Source: Simplicispira lacusdiani
Lineage (GTDB): Bacteria; Pseudomonadota; Gammaproteobacteria; Burkholderiales; Burkholderiaceae_C
NCBI RefSeq assembly: GCF_003604195.1
Contig: NZ_QXGR01000007.1
Coordinates: 124,001-188,000 of the forward strand
Length of the DNA: 64,000 nucleotides
Direction: 5' to 3'
Shown here piece by piece: positions 34,983 through 43,486 of this stretch. Made by a program: the position numbers and the translations under genes. Each line of letters starts with the position of its first letter. Positions within the stretch are counted from its first letter, which is position 1. The notes beneath the pieces are model-generated. The model did not search any database and was not told the DNA's origin. It saw nothing but the letters and a program-made list of their open reading frames with translations.

Positions 34983-36615
34983 AGCCCGAGCGCTCCATGA
35001 GCGAGCGCGGCTGCTCTTGCGGGTGCGTCACGCGCAGAACGCCCCCACGCTGACCCACGGCCTTGAGGATCTGCTCCAGCCCTTCGAGGCCCGTGGTGTC
35101 GAGCGCGAACAGGTCGCGCATGTCCAGCTCCACCGCCACGCCCGTGGGCGCGGCCTCGACGGCCTGCACCAGCGGATCGATCTTGGCGGCGGCGCCGAAG
35201 AACAGCGCGCCGTGCAGGCGCCAGGCCAGACGTGGCGGAGCGCCTTCGTCTTCCGTCGGCGGCAGCGGATCGGCGCGGAACAGCGCGCTCATGCGGCGCA
35301 CGAACAGCACGCAGGCCAGCACCAGCCCCACCTCCACGGCCACCGTGAGGTCGAACACCACGGTGAGGAAGAAGGTGCCCAGCATCAGCAGGCGGTAGTG
35401 GTTGCTGAAGTGCTTGAGGCGCACGAATTCATGCCACTCGCCCATGTTCCAGGCGACATACAGCAGGATGCCCGCCAGCACGGCCAGCGGAATGTGCAGG
35501 GCCAGCGGCGCGGCCAGCAGCACGATGAGCGCCAGCACCACCGCATGCACCATGCCCGCGACGGGCGTGGTGGCGCCCGCGCGCAGGTTGGTCACGGTGC
35601 GCGCGATGGTGCCGGTGACCGGCATGCCGCCGAAGAACGGCACCACGAGGTTAGCCACGCCCTGGGCCATCAGCTCCTGGTTGGGGTCGTGCTTGCGCAC
35701 ATGCGGGTCGGTGGCGAGCTGGTCGGCCACGCGCGCGCACAAGAGCGACTCGATCGCGCCCAACAGCGCGATGGTGAGCGTGGGCGTGACCAGCAGGCGC
35801 ACGCTGTCCCATGAAAAATCGGGCAGCGCGAACGCCGGTGCCTGCTGCGGGATGCTGCCGAAGCGCGAGCCGATGGTCTCCACCGGGTAGTCGAGCCAGT
35901 GGGCCAGCAGCGTGAGCGAGACCAGCGCCACCACGGGCGCCGGCACGCGCGCGAACGAGCGCACGGTGTGGCCCTCGGCGATGCGCAGCACGGGGGAACC
36001 GTGCATGAACAGGCGCGGCCACAGGAACAGCCCGAACAGGCACAGCGCGCCGAGCATCAGCGCATGCGGGTTCACCGTGCCGATGTGCTGGCTCAGGATG
36101 TGGATCTGCGAGAAGAAGTTGCCCGGCATCTTGGCGATCTCCAGGCCCAGCCAGTCCTTCACCTGCGACAGGGCGATGAGCACGGCGATGCCGTTGGTGA
36201 AGCCGATGACGATGCTCACCGGCACGAAGCGCACCAGGTTGCCGAGCCGGAACAGCCCGAGCAGGAACAGCAGCACGCCCGCGCAGGCCGTGGCGATGAG
36301 CAGGTTGGCCACGCCGTGGCGCTCGACGATGCCGTAGACGATGACGATGAAGGCCCCGGCCGGCCCGCCGATCTGCACATTGGTGCCGCCCAGCAGCGCC
36401 ACCAGGAAGCCGCCGATGATGGCCGTCCACAGCCCGGCCTCGGGCTTGAGCCCGCTGGCGATGGCGAAGGCCATGGCCAGCGGCAGCGCCACGATGCCCA
36501 CGGTGAGGCCCGCGCCCATATCGGCCAGGGCGCGGCCGCGCGTGTAGCCGCGCAGGGCGTCGAGCAGTCGGGGGCGGAAGGCGGGGGAAAACGGCATGGA
36601 GGGGGTACGTATCAT
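34903..36615 (-). CDS. SulP-family anion permease with STAS domain
   Basis: This encodes 570 aa. Sulfate_transp helices span about residues 25-420 with family marks ALPLAMAFAIASGLKPEAGL, GGTNVQIGGPAGAFIVIV, GFTNGIAVLIALSQVKDWLG and QELMAQGVANLVVPFFGGMP. A C-terminal STAS domain (about 445-545) contains VAVELDMRDLFALDTTGLEG, where the Asp-Thr-Thr pattern stands near the usual regulatory DSS/DTS loop. It carries sulfate, bicarbonate or other anions; the substrate is not readable. An alternative start is 36597. The gene is convergent with and overlaps the AraC gene. Confidence 0.92.
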   Translation of the reverse strand: MIRTPSMPFSPAFRPRLLDALRGYTRGRALADMGAGLTVGIVALPLAMAFAIASGLKPEAGLWTAIIGGFLVALLGGTNVQIGGPAGAFIVIVYGIVERHGVANLLIATACAGVLLFLLGLFRLGNLVRFVPVSIVIGFTNGIAVLIALSQVKDWLGLEIAKMPGNFFSQIHILSQHIGTVNPHALMLGALCLFGLFLWPRLFMHGSPVLRIAEGHTVRSFARVPAPVVALVSLTLLAHWLDYPVETIGSRFGSIPQQAPAFALPDFSWDSVRLLVTPTLTIALLGAIESLLCARVADQLATDPHVRKHDPNQELMAQGVANLVVPFFGGMPVTGTIARTVTNLRAGATTPVAGMVHAVVLALIVLLAAPLALHIPLAVLAGILLYVAWNMGEWHEFVRLKHFSNHYRLLMLGTFFLTVVFDLTVAVEVGLVLACVLFVRRMSALFRADPLPPTEDEGAPPRLAWRLHGALFFGAAAKIDPLVQAVEAAPTGVAVELDMRDLFALDTTGLEGLEQILKAVGQRGGVLRVTHPQEQPRSLMERSGFSARLAAQDAAASPPASAPSSAGTPG

Positions 36616-36737
36616 CCGGTAGCCGCGTCAGTGTAGTGGCCGGACCTTGTCGGGACCTGACCCCAAGGCCCATGGCGACCCGCACCATGCCCACCTGCGC
36701 CCGGGCAAAACACCAACTGGCTGCCCGACACCAGCCG

Positions 36738-37247
36738 TCAGCGTCCCCCTCCCGCGTTCTGGGGCGCGGCCGGATCCGGGCCCGATTCGGTACGGAGCAC
36801 CCTCATGCCACGGTCGGTCACCACGGTGAACACCATGGGCGTGTTCGGGCCGTCGAGGTAGCGCCAGTCGTGGTGGATCTCCTGCTTCAGGTCGAATGGC
36901 GTGACCTTGGCGGGCTTGCCCAGCAGACGGCGCACCTCGGCCATGTCCATGCCGCCCTGGATGCGCGCGAAGTTCTCGGGCGTGAGCACCTGGCGCACCG
37001 CCACGAGGCGACCGTCGGCGCCGATGTCGATCATGTAGTTGGTCTGCCCGGCGGGCTGGCGGTTGTATTCGAAGGTGCGCACGCCGCCGCCCGCGTCCCA
37101 GACGTTGTCGGGTACGCCGAAGCGGTCGCGCACATCCACCTCGGTGGAGCGGCCCGGCTCCAGCTCGCTGATGCGCTGCGGATCGCAGCCAGCCAGCAGG
37201 ACCAGCGCCATGGCGGCTGCGGCAAAAAGGCTTCTGGAAGGTGGCAT
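36738..37247 (-). CDS. Outer-membrane lipoprotein, SmpA/OmlA (BamE)-like
   Basis: This encodes 169 aa. A lipoprotein signal peptide ends in the lipobox LLAGC at residues 17-21 (MPPSRSLFAAAAMALVLLAG, then C), so the mature protein is lipidated. Two repeats of a BamE-like pattern follow (VRDRFGVPDNVW and MAEVRRLLGKPAKV). BamE is the small lipoprotein of the BAM outer membrane assembly complex; this is longer and only distantly similar, so the name is tentative. The start at 37247 was chosen because it gives a proper signal peptide. It is divergent from DUF3460. Confidence 0.82.
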   Translation of the reverse strand: MPPSRSLFAAAAMALVLLAGCDPQRISELEPGRSTEVDVRDRFGVPDNVWDAGGGVRTFEYNRQPAGQTNYMIDIGADGRLVAVRQVLTPENFARIQGGMDMAEVRRLLGKPAKVTPFDLKQEIHHDWRYLDGPNTPMVFTVVTDRGMRVLRTESGPDPAAPQNAGGGR

Positions 37248-37293
37248 GGCGGTCCCCGGTAAAATCCTGCGCCACAGCTTAGCCCAATACCCC

Positions 37294-37506
37294 ATGTCCA
37301 TCTTCGCCCGCCCCCACTACGCCTCCGACGCCACCCAGTTCATCGACCAGCTCAAGAAGCAACGCCCCGAGCTGGACGCCCAGCAGCAGGCCGGCCGCGC
37401 GCTGCTGTGGGACAAGCAGGTGGACCGCAGCCTCTGGCAGGAATTCGGCGCCGCCCGCGTGCCGCAGAAGCCTTACGTCTACCAGACGGACAACGACAAG
37501 CATTAA
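37294..37506 (+). CDS. DUF3460 protein
   Basis: This encodes 70 aa, a small soluble protein with the sequence pattern of DUF3460 (MSIFARPHYASDATQFIDQL, LLWDKQVDRSLWQEF). The family is confined, to my knowledge, to betaproteobacteria and commonly stands immediately upstream of scpA, as here. Function unknown. Confidence 0.88.
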   Translation: MSIFARPHYASDATQFIDQLKKQRPELDAQQQAGRALLWDKQVDRSLWQEFGAARVPQKPYVYQTDNDKH

Positions 37507-37514
37507 CAATGGAA

Positions 37515-37560
37515 TTAGCCTCCAGCGCAATGAATATGAGCGCTGGCAGCTATCATTTCA
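37515..37560 (+). repeat. Short CAGCTAT repeat, copy g
   Basis: TTAGCCTCCAGCGCAA and ATATGAGCGCTGGCAGCTAT form a copy of the repeat filling the 63-bp gap between DUF3460 and scpA. It begins 8 bp after the DUF3460 stop. Confidence 0.78.
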
Positions 37561-37569
37561 GAAGCACCC

Positions 37570-38436
37570 ATGGGTAGCTCCACCGACGCCGAGGCCCACG
37601 CCCTGCCCCCCGCCCTGGGTCCGGCGGCGCCCGGAGCCATGCCCGAGGTGGTGGACCAGGTGGCGCTGGCGCGCCTGTACGGCGAGCCGCTGTTCGCGCT
37701 GCCGACCGACCTCTATATCCCGCCCGACGCGCTGGAGGTCTTCCTGGAGGCCTTCGAGGGGCCGCTGGACCTGCTGCTCTACCTGATCCGCAAGCAGAAC
37801 TTCAACATCCTCGACATCCCGATGGCCGGGCTCACGCGCCAGTACCTGGCCTACGTGGAAGAGATCCGCAGCCGCAACCTGGAGCTGGCCGCCGAGTACC
37901 TGCTGATGGCGGCGATGCTCATCGAGATCAAGTCGCGCATGCTGCTGCCGCCCAAGAAGCAGGAAGGCGGCGAGGAGGCCGAGGACCCGCGCGCCGAACT
38001 GGTGCGCCGCCTGCTCGAATACGAGCAGATGAAGCTCGCCGCGCAGCAGCTGGGCAACCTGCCGCAGTACGGGCGCGACTTCCTGCGCGCGCAGGTCTAT
38101 ATCGAGCAGAGCCTGCAGCCGCGCTTTCCCGACGTGCATGTGCTGGACCTGCAGGACGCCTGGCGCGACATCCTCAAGCGCGCCAAGCTCGTGCAGCACC
38201 ACAAGATCACGCGCGAGGAACTGAGCGTGCGCGAATACATGAGCCAAGTGCTCAAGGCGCTGCAGGGGCAGCGCTTCGTGGAATTCGAGACGCTGTTCGA
38301 CCCCGAGAAGGGCTCCACCGTGCTCGTGGTCACCTTCATCGCGCTGCTGGAGCTGGCCAAGGAAACGCTCATCGAGATCACCCAGGCCGAGGCCTTCGCC
38401 CCGATTTACGTCCGGCTGGCCTATACGCCGGCCTGA
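37570..38436 (+). CDS. scpA: Segregation and condensation protein A (ScpA kleisin)
   Basis: This encodes 288 aa. The N-terminal extension of about 50 residues precedes the conserved kleisin start EAFEGPLDLLLYLIRKQNFN and LELAAEYLLMAAMLIEIKSR, and the C-terminal winged helix (FVEFETLFDP...VTFIALLELAKE) that contacts the Smc head. ScpA bridges Smc and ScpB in the bacterial condensin complex. ScpB is not adjacent, though it often is in other phyla. Confidence 0.95.
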   Translation: MGSSTDAEAHALPPALGPAAPGAMPEVVDQVALARLYGEPLFALPTDLYIPPDALEVFLEAFEGPLDLLLYLIRKQNFNILDIPMAGLTRQYLAYVEEIRSRNLELAAEYLLMAAMLIEIKSRMLLPPKKQEGGEEAEDPRAELVRRLLEYEQMKLAAQQLGNLPQYGRDFLRAQVYIEQSLQPRFPDVHVLDLQDAWRDILKRAKLVQHHKITREELSVREYMSQVLKALQGQRFVEFETLFDPEKGSTVLVVTFIALLELAKETLIEITQAEAFAPIYVRLAYTPA

Positions 38437-38489
38437 ACCGCCGGGCCCATGGCGGCCCGGCACCCGCAACCCTTACTCCACCGACACCC

Positions 38490-40070
38490 ATGGCATCGCA
38501 CGATTTCGACGTTCTGATTGTGGGCAGCGGCCTGGCCGGCCTCTCCGCCGCCCTGCACCTGGCGCCCACGCACCGCGTGGCCGTGATCACCAAGCGCGAG
38601 CTGCAGGACGGCTCCAGCGGCTGGGCCCAGGGCGGCATCGCCGCCGTGCTGGCCGACGACGACAGCTTCGCCGCGCACATCCAGGACACCCAGGTGGCCG
38701 GCGCCGGCCTGTGCGACCTGGCCACCACGCGCTTCGTGGTGGAGAACGCGCCCGAGGCCATCGGCTGGCTGCGCGGGCTGGGCGTGCCGTTCACGCTGGA
38801 AGGCGAGGAACTGCACCTCACGCGCGAGGGCGGCCACAGCGCGCGCCGCATCGCCCACGTGACCGACGCCACGGGCGCGGCCGTGCAGAAGACGCTGATG
38901 GACGTGGTGCGCGCCACGCCGGGCATCACGGTGTTCGAGCACCACACGCTGGTGGACCTGATCACCAGCCGCAAGCTGGGCCTGGCGGGCCAGCGCTGCC
39001 TGGGCCTGTACGCACTCGACGCGGCCAGCGACGAGGTGGTCACCTTCCGCGCGCCGCAGACCATCCTGGCCACGGGCGGCGCCGGCAAGGTCTACCTCTA
39101 CACCACCAACCCCGACACCGCCACCGGCGACGGCATCGCCGCCGCCTGGCGCGCCGGCTGCCGCGTGGGCAACATGGAGTTCATCCAGTTCCACCCCACC
39201 GGCCTGTACCACCCGCGCGCCAAGTCCTTCCTCATCAGCGAGGCGGTGCGCGGCGAGGGCGGCAAGCTGCTGCTGCCCGACGGCACGCGCTTCATGCCCG
39301 AGCACGACGCGCGCGCCGAACTGGCGCCACGCGACGTGGTGGCGCGCGCCATCGACTTCGAGATGAAGAAGCGCGGCCTGGACTGCGTGCACCTGGACAT
39401 CTCGCACCAGAGCCCGGAGTTCCTGCGCGAGCATTTCCCCAACATCCTGGCCTACTGCGCCGAGCTGGGCATCGACATCACCAAGGAACCCATCCCCGTG
39501 GTGCCCACGGCGCACTTCACCTGCGGCGGCGTGCTCACCGACCTGTCAGGCCGCACCGACCTGCCCGGCCTCTATGCCGTGGGCGAGGTGGCCTGCACCG
39601 GCCTGCACGGCGCCAACCGCCTGGCCAGCAACTCGCTGCTCGAATGCATGGTGTTCGCCCGCGCGGCCGCGCAGCACATCGCCGCCGCGCCACGCACCCA
39701 GATCCCGGCGCTGCCGCGCTGGGACGATAGCCGCGTCACCGACGCCGACGAGTCCGTGGTCATCTCGCACAACTGGGACGAGCTGCGCCGCTTCATGTGG
39801 GATTACGTGGGCATCGTGCGCACCAACAAGCGCCTGGAGCGCGCGGCGCACCGCATCGCCATGCTCACGGCCGAGATCCACGAGTTCTATTCCCACTTCC
39901 ACATCACGCGCGACCTGCTGGAGCTGCGCAACCTGGTGCAGGTGGCCGACCTGATCGTGCGCTCGGCGCAGATGCGGCGCGAGAGCCGCGGCCTGCACTA
40001 CAGCCGCGACTATCCCGACCTGGCCGCGCCCGCCGCGCCGACCATCCTCGTGCCCCCCGTCAACCATTGA
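38490..40070 (+). CDS. nadB: L-aspartate oxidase
   Basis: This encodes 526 aa. It oxidises L-aspartate to iminoaspartate for quinolinate synthesis in NAD biosynthesis. FAD motif: [20 protein letters not shown] (residues 4-23). Other family marks are [47 protein letters not shown] and [20 protein letters not shown], with [20 protein letters not shown]. The domain order (FAD, capping, C-terminal three-helix) is complete. Nearby nadA and nadC complete the de novo pathway in this window, though on the opposite strand. Confidence 0.97.
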   Translation: MASHDFDVLIVGSGLAGLSAALHLAPTHRVAVITKRELQDGSSGWAQGGIAAVLADDDSFAAHIQDTQVAGAGLCDLATTRFVVENAPEAIGWLRGLGVPFTLEGEELHLTREGGHSARRIAHVTDATGAAVQKTLMDVVRATPGITVFEHHTLVDLITSRKLGLAGQRCLGLYALDAASDEVVTFRAPQTILATGGAGKVYLYTTNPDTATGDGIAAAWRAGCRVGNMEFIQFHPTGLYHPRAKSFLISEAVRGEGGKLLLPDGTRFMPEHDARAELAPRDVVARAIDFEMKKRGLDCVHLDISHQSPEFLREHFPNILAYCAELGIDITKEPIPVVPTAHFTCGGVLTDLSGRTDLPGLYAVGEVACTGLHGANRLASNSLLECMVFARAAAQHIAAAPRTQIPALPRWDDSRVTDADESVVISHNWDELRRFMWDYVGIVRTNKRLERAAHRIAMLTAEIHEFYSHFHITRDLLELRNLVQVADLIVRSAQMRRESRGLHYSRDYPDLAAPAAPTILVPPVNH

Positions 40071-40081
40071 AGGACACCGCC

Positions 40082-40462
40082 ATGTACCGCACCCTGCTCA
40101 AATCCAAGATCCACCGCGTGGCCGCCACGCACTGCGAGCTGCACTACGAGGGCTCCTGCGCCATCGACGAGGACCTGCTCGACGCCGCCAACATCTGCGA
40201 GAACGAGCAGGTGCACATCTGGAACATCAACAACGGCGAGCGTTTCATCACCTACGCCATCAAGGGCCAGCGCGGCAGCGGCATGATTTCGGTGAACGGC
40301 TCGGCCGCGCGCCGCGCCTCGGTGGGCGACCTGCTCATCATCGCCGCCTTCGCCCAGGTGCCCGAGGCCGACGTGGCCGCGCACCGCCCGCAGCTCGTGT
40401 TCGTGGACGCCAACAACCGCCAGACCGAACTGCGCGACCATGTCCCCACGCAGCAAGAATGA
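40082..40462 (+). CDS. panD: Aspartate 1-decarboxylase
   Basis: This encodes 126 aa. PanD is a pyruvoyl enzyme that makes beta-alanine from aspartate for pantothenate. The self-cleavage site Gly-Ser is present in [14 protein letters not shown] (Gly24-Ser25), along with [35 protein letters not shown] and [12 protein letters not shown]. It begins 11 bp after nadB, with AAGGA 8 nt upstream of the ATG, so the two are probably cotranscribed. The following sequence is a GC-rich repeat. Confidence 0.97.
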   Translation: MYRTLLKSKIHRVAATHCELHYEGSCAIDEDLLDAANICENEQVHIWNINNGERFITYAIKGQRGSGMISVNGSAARRASVGDLLIIAAFAQVPEADVAAHRPQLVFVDANNRQTELRDHVPTQQE

Positions 40463-40580
40463 CAACCCCCTGTGGCGCTGCGCGCCTTCCCCCTTCTCTC
40501 GGCTACCGCCGGGAAGGGGGACGCCGCCAGTGCGGCGGGACGGCCCTTGCACGGCGGCCGCTGGCCTGGGCCGCGCCGGG
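40463..40580 (+). repeat. GC-rich dispersed repeat R1, copy 3
   Basis: This starts one base after the panD stop: CAACCCCCTGTGGCGCTGCG, a T/C-rich stretch, GGGGGACGCCGCCAGTGCGG, and GGCCGCTGGCCTGGGCCGCG. It matches the copy at 8396-8532 over most of its length and in the same orientation relative to the upstream gene. Confidence 0.78.
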
Positions 40581-40621
40581 TGCATAGGCTGCGACGCAAC
40601 GCAACCCAAAGGAATACCGAG

Positions 40622-40981
40622 ATGCCCCACCTCACCATCGAATACTCCGCCAACCTGGCCGGCTTTCCCGAGGCCCAGGTGCTGACCGCGCTGAACCAGG
40701 CCGTCACCGCCAGCCCCGAGATCGCCGACGAGGCCGACCTCAAGAGCCGCTGCGTGGTGCATGGCAGCTACGCCATCGGCACGGCGCCGCAGGAGCGCGC
40801 CTTCGTGCACGCGCAGCTGCGCCTGCTGTCGGGCCGCACGCCCGAGGCCAAGCAGGACTTCTCCGAGCGCATCGCCGCCGTGCTGCGCCGCCTCGTGCCG
40901 CGACCCGCCGGGGTGCTGGTGCAGCTGAGCGTGGAGATCGTGGACATGGACCGGCCTTCCTACACCAAGGAACGACTTTGA
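40622..40981 (+). CDS. 5-carboxymethyl-2-hydroxymuconate delta-isomerase family protein
   Basis: This encodes 119 aa. CHMI proteins are tautomerase-superfamily trimers with an N-terminal catalytic proline after Met removal; the sequence begins MPHLTIEYSANL with Pro at position 2. Other marks are RCVVHGSYAIG and FVHAQLRLLSGRT. CHMI belongs to homoprotocatechuate degradation, but no other pathway gene is nearby, so this may be an orphan isomerase. AAGGA lies 9 nt upstream of the ATG. Confidence 0.87.
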   Translation: MPHLTIEYSANLAGFPEAQVLTALNQAVTASPEIADEADLKSRCVVHGSYAIGTAPQERAFVHAQLRLLSGRTPEAKQDFSERIAAVLRRLVPRPAGVLVQLSVEIVDMDRPSYTKERL

Positions 40982-41045
40982 TTTTTGGATGAAATAGCGC
41001 TAAATCGCCCAAGGGACAGGCGCTTTCAGCTTCACTATTGATAGC
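40982..41045 (+). repeat. Short CAGCTAT repeat, copy h (diverged)
   Basis: TTTTTGGATGAAATAGCGCT starts at the base after the CHMI stop, as in copy d after metG; the second half reads GACAGGCGCTTTCAGCTTCA then TTGATAG. It is a diverged copy in the same place relative to the stop codon. Confidence 0.65.
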
Positions 41046-41077
41046 ACCCATCCGCCCGGCCCACACCGGCACGCGGC

Positions 41078-42685
41078 CTACCGGCCGCCGCCGGGCTGCA
41101 GGATGGCCAGGTACTGGCGGTATTTCTCGTTGTCCGGGTTGAGTTCGCGCACGCGTTCGAGCAAGCCCATCACCTCGGTGGTCAGCGCGTCGCTGCGGCC
41201 CTCGGCGCGCATCTGGCCGATCAGCAGGCCGCACAGGTTCATCATCACGACCTGGCTGTGGGGCAGGTTCTGCAGGGCCGTGCGCAGCAGACGCGCGCCC
41301 TCGGCGAAATTGCCCTGCTTGGCCAGCATCACCCCCTGGTTGTTGATGTTGACGACCTCCTCGCGCGACTGGGCGATGAGCGAGCGCCCCTCGGCACCCA
41401 TCTGCGCCTTCTCGAACAGGCCCTGGACCTGCTCCGACAGCCGGTGGTCCTCGTGGTGGTTCTTCACGAGGTCGCGCATCATGCCGAACGCCTGGTCCTT
41501 GCGCCCCAGGGCCAGCATGCCCTGCGCCACCTCCATGGCGGTCTCGGGACTGATCTTGCCGGTCTGGCCCAGCAGCTCCTCGGCCTGCGCCATGGCCGCG
41601 CGGGACTCATCGAGCCGCCCGGCCTTCTGGTAGACGGCGCTCTGGGCCGCCGCCGTCTGGATGGCCATGTCGGCGCTGTCCTTGAACACTTCCTTGGTGC
41701 GCGCCAGCAGCTTCAGCGCCTCGTCGGGCGTATCGCTGTCGGACAGCACCTTGGCCAGCGCCATATAGGCCGAGGGGTTCTTGTTGGACGAGTGTTCGCT
41801 GATCTTGATGGTTTTCTCGAAGGCGGCCTGGGCCACCTCCAGGGCGCCATTCTTGTACGCCGTCTCGCCCAGGACCTTCTGGCGGCTGGCGGAGTTGGGC
41901 GAGAGCTTGACGGCGCTGGCCAGCACCTGCTGGGCCTGCACCCGCTCGCCCATGGCGTCGAGGGTCTTGGCCAGCCAGTCGGAGGCCTCGATGAACATGC
42001 GGTTTTCGTCGAGCACCTGCTGGAAGGTGTTCCGGGCGGCTTCGAAATCGCCCTTGTGGAAATGCACCTTGCCCAGGCCGGTGCGCGCCCAGGGCACGCT
42101 GCGCGCGGCCAGCACGGACTCGAACAGCGCCCTGGCGCCGTCATGGTCGCCCACCTTGAGCTGCAGGTCGCTCTTGATGCGCAGGATCTCCTGCGGCTTG
42201 GCGGCCTCGGCGTTCAGCAGCTGGTCGCAGCGGCTGATGGCGGTGGCATAGTCCCGCGCCCGGATGGCTTCCTCGATGCCGCGCAGGGCCTGTTTCTTGG
42301 TGATCAGGCGTTCGAGCCGGCTCTCCAGGATGCTCTGGTTGATGGGCTTGAGCAGGTACTCATCGGGCTTGACCTCGGCCGCGCCCATGACCATCTCGGC
42401 GGTCTTCTCCGCCGTGACCATGACCCAGATGGTGGAGACGCCGATGTAGTCGTGCAGGCGCGCCTCGTCCAGCACCTGCTGGCCGTTGAGGCCCGGGCCG
42501 AGGTTGAAGTCGCAGATCACCACGTCGTAGCGGCTGCCGCGCAGCAGGCTGAGCGCCTCGCGGCCGTTGGCCGCCGTATCCACCTGCGTGACGCCCATGG
42601 CGCGGACGATGTCGCGCAGGATGGTGCGCATGCCTTGGAAATCGTCGACGACGAGGGTGCGTGCCTTGGTCAGGGAAATGGACAT
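41078..42685 (-). CDS. Response regulator: receiver plus TPR repeats
   Basis: This encodes 535 aa. A complete receiver domain (about 8-130) has the acidic pair in TLVVDDFQG, the phospho-acceptor Asp in VVICDFNLGPG and the Lys in YLLKPI. The remaining 390 residues are helical and contain several tetratricopeptide-type motifs (WARTGLGKVHFHKGDFEAAR, WLAKTLDAMGERVQAQQVLA, YMALAKVLSDSDTPDEALKL), a protein-binding solenoid with no DNA-binding domain. The output is thus likely protein-protein. It follows the kinase gene by 15 bp and forms an operon with it. Confidence 0.9.
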   Translation of the reverse strand: MSISLTKARTLVVDDFQGMRTILRDIVRAMGVTQVDTAANGREALSLLRGSRYDVVICDFNLGPGLNGQQVLDEARLHDYIGVSTIWVMVTAEKTAEMVMGAAEVKPDEYLLKPINQSILESRLERLITKKQALRGIEEAIRARDYATAISRCDQLLNAEAAKPQEILRIKSDLQLKVGDHDGARALFESVLAARSVPWARTGLGKVHFHKGDFEAARNTFQQVLDENRMFIEASDWLAKTLDAMGERVQAQQVLASAVKLSPNSASRQKVLGETAYKNGALEVAQAAFEKTIKISEHSSNKNPSAYMALAKVLSDSDTPDEALKLLARTKEVFKDSADMAIQTAAAQSAVYQKAGRLDESRAAMAQAEELLGQTGKISPETAMEVAQGMLALGRKDQAFGMMRDLVKNHHEDHRLSEQVQGLFEKAQMGAEGRSLIAQSREEVVNINNQGVMLAKQGNFAEGARLLRTALQNLPHSQVVMMNLCGLLIGQMRAEGRSDALTTEVMGLLERVRELNPDNEKYRQYLAILQPGGGR

Positions 42686-42700
42686 GGGACTCTTCCTCGA

Positions 42701-43393
42701 TCAAGGCAGGCGGACCACGAAGCAGCCCCCGCCATAGGCGCCGCCGTTTTCGATGACGAGCGCGCCCTGGCGCTCGCCGTTCCTGTGCATGCGCGCCACC
42801 TGGGAGGAGAAATGGAAACCCAGGCCCGTGCTGCCGGTCAGGAAACTCACGCCCTTGGCGCCCGCCACCGCTTCGTCGCGCAGCATGTAGGCGGGGTAGC
42901 CCTGGCCGTTGTCCTCGACACGCAGCTCCAGCCAGCCGTCCTGGATGCGCGCGGCCACCCGGATCTTGTCGCGGGTGTACTGGTAGGCGTTGTTCAGCGC
43001 GTTGAGCAGCACGCCGGCCACGAGGTCGCGGTCCACGTACCAGAGGCAGTCGCCGCTGCAGTCCATGGTCACCGTGATGTTCTTGAAGTCCATGACCGAC
43101 TGGTTCTGCAGCAGCACGTCGCCCACCAGCTCGGCGATGTCGCATTCAGCGATGTCGATCGGATAGATGGCCTTGTCCAGCTTGTACAGGCTCAGCAGCT
43201 GGACCAGGTTGGAGTTCATCCGGCTGGCCTGGTAGATCACGCCCCCCAGGTCCTCGTAGGCCTGCAGGTCGCCATCCTTCCTGCACTGCTCGGAAATCTT
43301 CTCCAGCTCGCTGATCTGCACGTTCAGCGAGTTCTTCATGTCGTGGATGGACGAGGCAATCAAGTCCGTGAAACTGATGTCATCTTGCGCCAT
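42701..43393 (-). CDS. Soluble histidine kinase paired with the receiver-TPR protein
   Basis: This encodes 230 aa with no membrane helix and no sensor domain. The H-box is SSIHDMKNSLNVQI (His at about 17) in an N-terminal dimerisation helix, and the HATPase_c domain has N-box LLNALNNAYQY, G1 VEDNGQGYP and G2 STGLGFHFSSQVARMH. The very short form suggests a kinase that relies on another sensor, or works inside a phosphorelay. It precedes the regulator gene at 41078 in the same operon. Confidence 0.88.
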   Translation of the reverse strand: MAQDDISFTDLIASSIHDMKNSLNVQISELEKISEQCRKDGDLQAYEDLGGVIYQASRMNSNLVQLLSLYKLDKAIYPIDIAECDIAELVGDVLLQNQSVMDFKNITVTMDCSGDCLWYVDRDLVAGVLLNALNNAYQYTRDKIRVAARIQDGWLELRVEDNGQGYPAYMLRDEAVAGAKGVSFLTGSTGLGFHFSSQVARMHRNGERQGALVIENGGAYGGGCFVVRLP

Positions 43394-43486
43394 GGGTTCC
43401 CCTTGTGGCCGGTCCGAAAAAACCCCGGCCCCTTATCGTGCCATGCCTGCGCCGGCGCGCGCTTGATTTGGTGCAGGGGAGTGCGT

